From NCBI GenBank assembly GCA_037441765.1, contig JBBIRM010000086.1, positions 1-11,752 on the forward strand: a stretch of 11,752 bases of DNA, in the 5' to 3' direction. A model generated the notes under the pieces. That model was not told the DNA's origin and made no database searches. It worked only from the letters and a program-made list of their open reading frames with translations. A program made the translations under genes and the position numbers. The stretch comes from JBBIRM01 sp037441765 (GTDB lineage: Bacteria > Desulfobacterota > BSN033 > UBA1163). Shown here piece by piece: positions 1 through 6,186 of this stretch. Within the stretch, counting starts at the first letter, position 1. Each line of letters starts with the position of its first letter.

Positions 1-945
1 TACATAAAGACCAATAGGCAGAATGCATTAGGCAGTAAGAAGACGAACCAAAGAGATCAGGCTTATCTTCCTGTTGAAAAATTCATGGAAAAGCCAGATG
101 CCGTAACTGCGAGACGCTATCTGGATGAAGGCACCTATTACTGGAACTCAGGGATGTTTACGTTCCGTATAAGAACGATGATGGAGGAGTTTAAGAGATA
201 CGTTCCTCCTATCTGGAAGATGCTGGAGATGAGTTTTAATGAAATGGTTGAAAAGTTTACTCGAATGCCTGAAATATCTCTTGACTATGCAGTCATGGAA
301 AAGTCGGACCGGGTTGTCCTCATCCCGCTTGATCTTTACTGGAATGATATAGGTTCCTGGGATTCAGTCACTGAGATTTTATCCAGCGATAAAGACGGTA
401 ATGCCATAGTAGGCAATGTGATAACCATCGATACGAAAAACTGTCTGATCTTTGGCCATCGAAGGCTCCTCTCGACCATTGGACTAGAGGATTGCCTCGT
501 TGTCGAGGCAGAGGATGCGGTTTTGGTGGCAAAGAAGGGTGAAACTTATAAGGTGCGTGAGATTGTAGATAAATTGAAGGAGGGCCACAGAAAGGAGGCA
601 GATAAACATACGACCACTTGCCGTCCCTGGGGAAGTTATACGATTCTCGAAGAAGGGTCTCGATATAAGATAAAGCGTGTTGTGGTGAACCCAGGTGCAA
701 GGCTTAGCCTTCAGGCTCATGCTCATCGTTCTGAGCACTGGGTAGTAGTCAAGGGAACGGCAAGAGTTTCAATTGGTGAGAAGGAAGTTTTAATCCACGA
801 GAACGAATCCGCTTATGTACCAAAATCTACGCTTCACCGCCTCGAGAATGCAGGAGAGATTCCTGTAGAAATTATAGAAGTTCAGAATGGTGAATACTTA
901 GAAGAAGACGACATTGAGCGCTTCGAAGACGATTATGGGCGTTAG
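1..945 (+). CDS. manC: Mannose-1-phosphate guanylyltransferase / mannose-6-phosphate isomerase, 5'-truncated by window edge
   Basis: The reading frame is open from base 1 and ends at TAG 943-945, giving 314 residues of a protein family usually about 470 long, so roughly the first third, with the nucleotide-binding loop, is outside the window. The ATG at 85 is internal, because the conserved EKPD stretch continues an open frame before it. Visible pyrophosphorylase motifs are VEKFMEKPD, YYWNSGMF, SLDYAVMEK and WNDIGSW. A type II isomerase cupin domain follows: RPWGSY near residue 208, the metal-site motif SLQAHAHRSEHW near 236-247, and a closing YLEEDDIERFEDDYGR. By family knowledge the enzyme converts fructose-6-phosphate to mannose-6-phosphate and makes GDP-mannose from mannose-1-phosphate and GTP in the cytoplasm. 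It would supply GDP-mannose, or sugars derived from it, to the nearby glycosyltransferases. AlgA, CpsB and XanB are alternative names for the same family. The family call is firm; the exact symbol is less so. Confidence 0.95.
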   Translation, partial: YIKTNRQNALGSKKTNQRDQAYLPVEKFMEKPDAVTARRYLDEGTYYWNSGMFTFRIRTMMEEFKRYVPPIWKMLEMSFNEMVEKFTRMPEISLDYAVMEKSDRVVLIPLDLYWNDIGSWDSVTEILSSDKDGNAIVGNVITIDTKNCLIFGHRRLLSTIGLEDCLVVEAEDAVLVAKKGETYKVREIVDKLKEGHRKEADKHTTTCRPWGSYTILEEGSRYKIKRVVVNPGARLSLQAHAHRSEHWVVVKGTARVSIGEKEVLIHENESAYVPKSTLHRLENAGEIPVEIIEVQNGEYLEEDDIERFEDDYGR

Positions 946-948
946 TAA

Positions 949-973
949 TTAATTGACTAAATGAGTTAATTAA
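949..973. other. AT-rich hairpin just after manC
   Basis: TTAATTGACT (949-958) and AGTTAATTAA (964-973) form a 10-bp stem with one G-T wobble around a five-base loop, starting three bases after the manC stop. No T-run follows it, so it is unlikely to terminate transcription alone. It could protect the 3' end of the mRNA or act with the terminator about 50 bases downstream. AT-rich palindromes also arise by chance. Confidence 0.35.
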
Positions 974-1020
974 CCAATGACAAATAGACAAAAGGTAACA
1001 AATATTAAGATCGTACATGA

Positions 1021-1050
1021 AAACCCTGCCCTATGGGCGGGGTTTCTTTA
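1021..1050. terminator. Rho-independent terminator between convergent genes
   Basis: AAACCCTGCCC (1021-1031) pairs with GGGCGGGGTTT (1035-1045) through one T-G wobble around a three-base TAT loop, giving an 11-bp GC-rich stem. It is followed on the + strand by TTTCTTTAATGTT. The position suits termination of manC from the left and of the convergent protease gene, whose stop codon is at 1054-1056, from the right. The T-run is better on the + strand; on the - strand the stem is followed by only four Ts, so leftward termination is probably weaker. Confidence 0.88.
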
Positions 1051-1053
1051 ATG

Positions 1054-3651
1054 TTAATCAGTCAGGATGAAGCTCATCACATCTGTAACAGCCCTTCTCT
1101 TTATTCGATCCCATGATTCCACATACCAATAAATTGTCGAACCACTTCTGTCACCCACTAACCTTCTAATCCAAAACCATTGAAGTGGTGATAGTTCTTT
1201 AGAGAATAGGTCGTTTTTTTGTCCGAGGTTCATAAGATTAAAGTTCAGGGTTCTGTAACTTGAAAAACTGGGTTCGCTTCCAAACCAAACTTTAAACTTA
1301 ACATTACAACTATTCCCCCAGAAAAGAACTGGAAGTGATGACCTATTTTGAGGGGCGATCATTGGATTACTTACGGCCAAAGGTGGAGGAATTACAAAGG
1401 ATCGTGAGTCACTGATAATAAGACTGCCATCAGATTTTTTCCCAACAACCCGCCAATAGACCTTCCCTCCCCCGGCTCCTGGAATCCATAGAATCTTTTC
1501 CCATTGGAAAGGAGACGGACGATAGTTCATTAACTTACCCGAGATGTTTATCTTCATAGGAATAGAGCCGAAATCTGAATTCCCTGAAAATTGGATTTCA
1601 TAGCCAACAAAATTATCCAGGGGCTTCCATTGTAAGAAAAGAGGAATATCGATCGAACAGAGATCGAGCTGTGTTTGATCAGTTGGTGAAGAGAGATTGA
1701 TCAATAAAATTCCTAACCCTTTAAGGGGAACGGTTAGATTGCTCATAAATGGGTCATTTGAGGGGATAACCAGAGAGCTTTCAAACAGACCTTTTGAATT
1801 AGGAGAGAATCGGACCATAAGAGTGCAACTTCCCCCCAGTGGCAAGGAATTATTGGAGCATTGGTCTGACACGATGCTGAAAGGTGCTGAAGGAATAGTG
1901 ATTGAACCGATTAATAAGTTTGAATTTCCAAGGTTTCGAACTTTAAGTGTCCTGTCTATAAAATTTCCTATGATAACCTCACCGTAATCGATTGATGCTG
2001 GTTCTATAGAGGTGGTTGCAAGATTTAATCGGCCAAATCCATAGATCGTGTCTTGACCACTATCTCCCATGTCAATGGCCGAGTTCGTCAGGGCATTCCA
2101 GAGATGTTCCACTGTTAGATCAGGATTGTTGGAGAGCAAGAGCGCTCCTGCTCCAGCCACATGAGGAGAAGAGGCGGAGGTGCCATAAAAGGTTCCATAA
2201 ATAAAATTAGATACGCCATCTGGCCCGCTTAATTCGGGTTTAATCCGGCCATCTTCTGTTGGCCCCTGGGAGCTGAAATTCTCTTGCGGACCGCTCTCCC
2301 ATTGGGCATAATGAATGGCGCCTACTGCCATCACACCCCTGGCATCAGAAGGAGAAAGAAGGCTACTCTGATAAGTAAACGGATTCAATTCATGATAAAA
2401 AGTGAAGAGCGAAAATCGAGGATTCGATAGCGCTCCCGATCTCCTAATTGCCAGATAATAAGTGCCTGAAGAGGGCGCTAAATAGTAAAGGGCTTCCCGG
2501 GGTGGTTGAGTGCCGTTCTGTATGCTTTCACCGGAGGCAACAAGTTCAAACAGACTATTGTATAAAAGTAGATCAAAATCCTGATCGGTCTCAGGCCACG
2601 CATTCCAGGTTAGGAGGGCAATAATTGGATCTCCTTCGTAAGCATAGAGGCTGATATAGTTGCTATTTTCGGAGACATTGTGGAGATGGTCGCCATCACT
2701 ATCGATAAAGGTTGCTCCGTAATGTTTTCTCGCATGGTTGCCTGCGCTATTAACCCAGAGAATTCCATTTCTATAGGCATGATCCGCAATGCAAACCGCA
2801 TTATCATAATAACAAGTTCCATCATAAAAATTTGTCGCAAACCATCCTACCGAATGGTTGATGATCTGGATTCCATTAGCAATGCAATAGTCTTTTGCAT
2901 CCTTGAGGTCCAGAGTGTCCCCGATCTTGATGAGATGAAGCTGGGCCTCGGGGGCCATTGCATGAACTATCTCTGCCACTGCTGTTCCGTGCTCCTCATC
3001 TTCTTCTGAAAAGTCGGTGGAGGCACAACCGGATCCGGTACAGTCAATTTTTATAACGGATGGTGGTAGGGCCCCTGAAAGAATCGCTTCTGATAATCCT
3101 GCAAACCCCAGATCGATGACTGCTACTTTCACTCCTTGCCCTCTGAAACCTGATAGATGATAAAAGGAAGCCCCGCTGAGACCAACTCCCTCACTGATTA
3201 CTCCAATATATGGACGATCAGGCTGTCTAATAAAACCTATACCTTCTACATGGTCGGCAATCTCAACCAATAGAAAGACAGGAATTTCTGCCTTAATTAG
3301 AGATTCGCCTTTTTTAATGATATTGCCCCCATATGCCATTAGCCCCTCTTCGTCTATCATTCCTCCTATCGCCTCTTTCTTTGGATGGATGAAGACTGTC
3401 ACTTTGTCCTGTAGATTCAGTGGAAGTTCTCGCTGATGGGCAAAAGAATGTGCAATATCCCTTCCAAGAAACAGATAATTTTTATGTAACTCAAATAGCA
3501 CACTCTCAATTTTTGGATGACCTTCTTTTGGTTCAGCAAACCATTGGCTCTGATTTCCCTGGACTCCTTGCCATGAAATAAAAATGATTATAAAAGAAGC
3601 AAGCGAAGATAAAAAAAGTTTAAAGATAATTTTTCTCGATTTAAGGACCAT
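1054..3651 (-). CDS. Secreted S8 (subtilisin-like) serine protease with inserted PPC-like domain, choice-of-anchor-D-like domain and two C-terminal repeats
   Basis: The 865-residue product starts with a basic N-terminus and a hydrophobic segment (about residues 7-30), a Sec-type signal peptide. Residues about 33-150 look like a propeptide. The catalytic domain has Asp180 in VKVAVIDLG, His221 in EEHGTAVAEIVH, the oxyanion Asn305 in VNSAGN, and Ser492 in GTSASSPHVAG, so the triad appears intact. Between Asn305 and Ser492 there are about 187 residues, against roughly 66 in subtilisin; residues about 340-420 (LLTWNAWPETDQDFDLLLY onward, then SGTYYLAIRRSG) look like a PPC-type beta sandwich. Residues about 548-648 match the choice-of-anchor-D / HYDIN-like pattern (DYGEVIIGNF, RTLKVRNLGN, CTLMVRFSP). 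Residues about 653-757 and 758-865 form two related Ig/FN3-like repeats. An ideal AGGGAGG site lies five bases before ATG 3651, and a sigma-54 element lies just upstream. No PEP-CTERM or LPXTG sorting signal is seen. The substrate is unknown; the enzyme likely acts outside the cytoplasm. Confidence 0.93.
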   Translation of the reverse strand: MVLKSRKIIFKLFLSSLASFIIIFISWQGVQGNQSQWFAEPKEGHPKIESVLFELHKNYLFLGRDIAHSFAHQRELPLNLQDKVTVFIHPKKEAIGGMIDEEGLMAYGGNIIKKGESLIKAEIPVFLLVEIADHVEGIGFIRQPDRPYIGVISEGVGLSGASFYHLSGFRGQGVKVAVIDLGFAGLSEAILSGALPPSVIKIDCTGSGCASTDFSEEDEEHGTAVAEIVHAMAPEAQLHLIKIGDTLDLKDAKDYCIANGIQIINHSVGWFATNFYDGTCYYDNAVCIADHAYRNGILWVNSAGNHARKHYGATFIDSDGDHLHNVSENSNYISLYAYEGDPIIALLTWNAWPETDQDFDLLLYNSLFELVASGESIQNGTQPPREALYYLAPSSGTYYLAIRRSGALSNPRFSLFTFYHELNPFTYQSSLLSPSDARGVMAVGAIHYAQWESGPQENFSSQGPTEDGRIKPELSGPDGVSNFIYGTFYGTSASSPHVAGAGALLLSNNPDLTVEHLWNALTNSAIDMGDSGQDTIYGFGRLNLATTSIEPASIDYGEVIIGNFIDRTLKVRNLGNSNLLIGSITIPSAPFSIVSDQCSNNSLPLGGSCTLMVRFSPNSKGLFESSLVIPSNDPFMSNLTVPLKGLGILLINLSSPTDQTQLDLCSIDIPLFLQWKPLDNFVGYEIQFSGNSDFGSIPMKINISGKLMNYRPSPFQWEKILWIPGAGGGKVYWRVVGKKSDGSLIISDSRSFVIPPPLAVSNPMIAPQNRSSLPVLFWGNSCNVKFKVWFGSEPSFSSYRTLNFNLMNLGQKNDLFSKELSPLQWFWIRRLVGDRSGSTIYWYVESWDRIKRRAVTDVMSFILTD

Positions 3652-3656
3652 TTTAA

Positions 3657-3663
3657 CCTCCCT
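3657..3663 (-). promoter_or_regulatory. Strong Shine-Dalgarno site of the protease gene
   Basis: On the minus strand AGGGAGG is followed by five bases and then ATG at 3651-3649. This fixes the protease start and is clearly stronger than the sites of the glycosyltransferase genes in the window, which suggests high translation once the gene is induced. Confidence 0.85.
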
Positions 3664-3688
3664 ATTTGGGGAAAATCATGTTTTTGTT

Positions 3689-3706
3689 AAGCAATTTCTA
3701 TGCCAA
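3689..3706 (-). promoter_or_regulatory. Sigma-54 (RpoN) -24/-12 promoter of the protease gene
   Basis: On the minus strand TTGGCATAGAAATTGCTT matches the sigma-54 consensus TTGGCACG-N4-TTGCT except at two bases. The defining GG (3704-3703) and GC (3692-3691) dinucleotides are separated by exactly ten bases. The start of transcription would fall near 3679, leaving a leader of about 28 bases that holds the AGGGAGG ribosome binding site. Sigma-54 promoters need an enhancer-binding activator, none of which is encoded in this window. The geometry relative to gene start makes a chance match unlikely but not excluded. Confidence 0.7.
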
Positions 3707-3753
3707 TAATTTTAAATATGTTAATCAAATAATTTTATGCTCTTTTTTAAACT

Positions 3754-3794
3754 AACCGGTTTTTCATTTCTGGTAAAAAATTATTCACTGGTAA
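3754..3794 (-). promoter_or_regulatory. Possible activator-binding repeats upstream of the sigma-54 promoter
   Basis: The heptamer CTGGTAA (TTACCAG on the minus strand) occurs twice, at 3770-3776 and 3788-3794, exactly 18 bases apart. An 8-bp palindrome AACCGGTT lies at 3754-3761. Counted from the predicted protease transcription start they lie about 75 to 115 bases upstream, the usual distance for a sigma-54 enhancer site. This is inference from position and repetition; the motifs are short and the region is AT-rich. Confidence 0.35.
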
Positions 3795-3807
3795 CAAAAA
3801 TATCTCT

Positions 3808-4800
3808 CTAATCACACTGCTTTTCACAGATTTTCCCCATTAGATTTACCCATTCCCGATTAAACCTTTCGATGGTAAATTGTTTTGCAAACTCATATCC
3901 CCAATCCCCCAATTCGGGGTGCTCTATTGCATACCTAACTAAATCATTAAGCTCTTTGACTCTTTCACAAATAAGTTGCCTTCCCCCAGTCAAAAGCTCC
4001 CCCATCCCCCCAAGCCCAGAGCCTATCACAGGAGTTTTACAGAGCATGGCTTCATGAGCGGTACGGTTCCATCCCTCTTTAAATTTCGACATTGTTATAA
4101 CCACGGAGGACGATTTTAAAAGTAGAAGATAATCTTTATAATTAAGATTAAGATGTAAAATTGGTAGCCTGACATCCCTCTGCCCACTGGTTACGAGAAA
4201 ACAGTCTAATTTCTTGAGGGACTCGTAGACCTCAACTACTCCCTTTATCTTCTGACAATTTCCAATATAGAGAATTGGCCTCTCATTATTGAGGCCAAAT
4301 CTTTTTTTAAAGGATATAATCTCTCTTTCTTCAAAATGAAATTTTTCAATATCGAATCCATTATAAATCACATGCACTGGAGAAAAACCCATTTCTCGGA
4401 AGTGCTCCTGCCAGTATTTGGATACAGTGATAACGGCATCAACAAGTTTTAGATTCTGATAAAAAATCTTCTCAAGACCATAGAAGATCCATTTATGATA
4501 GAAAGGTTGGACCGATGGATCGATATGATGGATCAAGGCAATATTTTTACCCCTTATTCGATTCAGAGGCATAGTTAAAATAGAATCGAAGTTTCTAATC
4601 CATACATCTTTATCACCTTTTATTCGACTCAGCCTCCATAAGATCACTGGATAAAGAAGTTTTATATATCTGTCAAAACCAACCTTGAAAATTTCAATCT
4701 CATAATAGGGCGAAAGAGCAGATCTTGCCATTTGTGTATAAATTGTTTCTCCATAAGGCCTTCTAATCACCTCCATCCATCCCACTTTCCTTAGATTCAT
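3808..4800 (-). CDS. GT4-family glycosyltransferase (short form)
   Basis: The 330-residue product has a GT-B fold signature. The hinge region reads VDAVITVSKYW (about 120-130) and VIYNGFDIEKF (144-154). The donor-binding domain starts with ILYIGNCQKIKG (176-187), and the E-x7-E motif is EGWNRTAHE with Glu242 and Glu250, followed by AMLCKTPVIGSGLGG. By family knowledge this is a retaining transferase using a nucleotide sugar; donor and acceptor cannot be read from sequence. At 330 residues it is shorter than the usual 350-400, mostly because the N-terminal acceptor domain is compact. An in-frame TGA three codons before ATG 4800 excludes a longer start. An ATG eight codons later (Met9), preceded by AAGGAAAGTGGG, is an alternative start. 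No membrane segment is evident, so it would act at the cytoplasmic face. It is transcribed away from the rightward operon and is followed by the protease gene after 156 bases. Confidence 0.88.
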   Translation of the reverse strand: MNLRKVGWMEVIRRPYGETIYTQMARSALSPYYEIEIFKVGFDRYIKLLYPVILWRLSRIKGDKDVWIRNFDSILTMPLNRIRGKNIALIHHIDPSVQPFYHKWIFYGLEKIFYQNLKLVDAVITVSKYWQEHFREMGFSPVHVIYNGFDIEKFHFEEREIISFKKRFGLNNERPILYIGNCQKIKGVVEVYESLKKLDCFLVTSGQRDVRLPILHLNLNYKDYLLLLKSSSVVITMSKFKEGWNRTAHEAMLCKTPVIGSGLGGMGELLTGGRQLICERVKELNDLVRYAIEHPELGDWGYEFAKQFTIERFNREWVNLMGKICEKQCD

Positions 4801-4865
4801 AAAAACTCACCGGTCCGTTTACAAAGCTATCGTATGGAATCTATTTTTTGAATTTTATTATAAAA

Positions 4866-4893
4866 ATTATATTAATTGCAAAAAAATTTTCAA
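4866..4893 (-). promoter_or_regulatory. Sigma-70-like promoter of the leftward GT4 gene
   Basis: On the minus strand TTGAAA (4893-4888) and a perfect TATAAT (4871-4866) are separated by 16 bases. Transcription would start near 4859, giving a leader of about 58 bases before ATG 4800. The AT-rich background raises the chance of a false match, but both boxes and the spacing are good. Confidence 0.55.
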
Positions 4894-5131
4894 AAAACTA
4901 ATCAATCAGTTATAGTTTTCGAAGGGGACTGACAGGAATCTTAAAAAAATTTTATAGAGGTCACCTTAACAAAGTTTACAGGGGAGATGTCTAACAATTT
5001 AGCCGAGGTAGTAAAACTCCGTTAGAAAATTAGAAAGTCTTTGCCTTTTTGAAGGGATAGCTCACAGGGTGGATTTCTAACTGGGTAAAGAAACAACAGA
5101 CAACGATATCTATCTCAACTCAATTGGTAAT

Positions 5132-5163
5132 TTGACATTCCAATCGGATTCCTTTAATATAAT
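5132..5163 (+). promoter_or_regulatory. Sigma-70-like promoter of the rightward glycosyltransferase operon
   Basis: A perfect TTGACA (5132-5137) is followed after 17 bases by TAATAT (5155-5160); a perfect TATAAT overlaps it at 5158-5163 but at a 20-base spacing. Transcription would start around 5167-5170, giving a leader of about 60 bases before ATG 5229. It is the best + strand candidate ahead of the five-gene operon. Confidence 0.55.
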
Positions 5164-5228
5164 TTTTTAAGATTCTGTAACCATTAAAATCTTTTGAAGT
5201 CTCAGACCCTTAAATAAAACTTGATCTT

Positions 5229-6182
5229 ATGGTCGGGATTTCCATCATTATTCTCGTCAAAAATGGTCAGGCTTTTCTTGAAGAGGTCCTCAAGGGAATC
5301 TTTTCTCAAAGGGTTGAGGATGAGTTTGAAGTGATTGCCATTGATTCTGGATCAACAGATAGGAGTAAAGAAATACTTACAAGATTCCCAGTAAAACTGA
5401 AAGAGATTTCCCCCGAAACCTTCAATCACGGAGAGACAAGAAATTTAGGGGCTTACATTGCCCGGGGTGACTTTCTCGTATATCTTACTCAGGATGCTAC
5501 TCCATGGAATGAGTCATGGCTTGAGAATCTGGTCGAACCTCTCAGAGAAGACCCATCTGTTGCCGGAAGTTTTAGCAGCCAACGGCCGAGGCCTGATTGC
5601 CCTCTGATGGAAAGACGGCAGATACTCCAGACAGAGCTGACTTCTGGAAGGAGCAGGAGGGTGAACATGGCTATTGGAAACCCTGCCTATAATTCGAATC
5701 CCTATCCATACATATGGTTCTCAAATACAGGTTCCTGCATTCGGAAAGAAGTTTGGCAGAAATTTCCATTTCGGAGGGTGGAGTTTGCGGAGGACCAGGA
5801 TTGGGCTAAACGTGTGCTTGAAGCTGGGTATAAGACCGTATATGTCCCAGAAGCCATCCTCATCCATTCCCATCATTATGGGCCAATTAAAAATTTCCGG
5901 CGACACTTCGAACACGCGAGGGCCATGAGAGAACTATTTGGGAAAGATGAATTTCCCTTATTTAAGGTGATTTTTACTGCCACTGTAGACTCTGTCATCA
6001 GAGATTATGAATTCTTTTTATCCGAAGGTGGGAGCAGAATTGGATTTTGCCGTTGGTTTTTCCCGAGCCTTTTCTGGTATTTTTCTGCCTTCAGCGGACT
6101 CTGGTTAGGGACTCATTTTGAAAAGATTCCACAAAAAGTGAGGGATAGATTTTCACTTCAGCCCTCAATCATCAAGAAGTGA
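5229..6182 (+). CDS. GT2-family glycosyltransferase (rhamnosyltransferase-like)
   Basis: The 317-residue product has a GT-A fold. It shows the opening SIIILVKNGQAFLEEVL, the nucleotide-binding DSGSTD (39-44), the conserved FNHGETRNLGA (65-75), a DxD-equivalent TQDA (87-90) and the acceptor-side FAEDQDW (186-192) with Glu188-Asp189 as likely catalytic-base region. The FNHGxTRNLGA plus LTQDA combination is typical of O-antigen and capsule rhamnosyltransferases in the RfbF/RfbN neighbourhood, but the sugar is not proven by sequence. A hydrophobic stretch at about 272-294 may bind the membrane. The start is fixed by an in-frame TAA at 5211-5213 with no other start codon before 5229. No clear Shine-Dalgarno sequence is present, which suggests modest translation. 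It opens the operon, and the next gene begins four bases after its stop. Confidence 0.9.
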   Translation: MVGISIIILVKNGQAFLEEVLKGIFSQRVEDEFEVIAIDSGSTDRSKEILTRFPVKLKEISPETFNHGETRNLGAYIARGDFLVYLTQDATPWNESWLENLVEPLREDPSVAGSFSSQRPRPDCPLMERRQILQTELTSGRSRRVNMAIGNPAYNSNPYPYIWFSNTGSCIRKEVWQKFPFRRVEFAEDQDWAKRVLEAGYKTVYVPEAILIHSHHYGPIKNFRRHFEHARAMRELFGKDEFPLFKVIFTATVDSVIRDYEFFLSEGGSRIGFCRWFFPSLFWYFSAFSGLWLGTHFEKIPQKVRDRFSLQPSIIKK

Positions 6183-6186
6183 GATA

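Larger units (their letters stand above)
4801..5228. other. Divergent intergenic region, 428 bases, no gene found
   Basis: This AT-rich spacer separates the leftward GT4 gene from the rightward glycosyltransferase operon. It holds one sigma-70-like promoter in each direction. Its middle (about 4920-5090) is more G-rich on the + strand and contains short inverted repeats, but I find no coding frame longer than a few codons, no tRNA and no recognised riboswitch. It may hold regulator sites or be decayed sequence. Confidence 0.6.

Noticed and set aside
85..87. ATG 85 as the start of manC
   Set aside because: The frame is open to base 1, and the residues before it complete the conserved motif ending in EKPD.
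2016..3009. Plus-strand open frames across the protease gene
   Set aside because: They are antisense to a protein with an intact catalytic triad and recognisable domains, and their translations show no family motifs.
5003..5016. Partial resemblance to an ops/JUMPStart (RfaH) element, around GAGGTAG
   Set aside because: Only about half the consensus positions match, and it lies upstream of the likely operon promoter rather than in the leader.
4987..5025. Short frame ATG...TAG of 12 codons preceded by GGGGAG
   Set aside because: The purine run is directly adjacent to the ATG, the peptide is tiny and unrecognised, and its frame does not continue as a coding remnant.
4801..5228. Sigma-54 promoters for the glycosyltransferase genes
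   Set aside because: No GG-N10-GC match with TTGC was found on either strand in this spacer.
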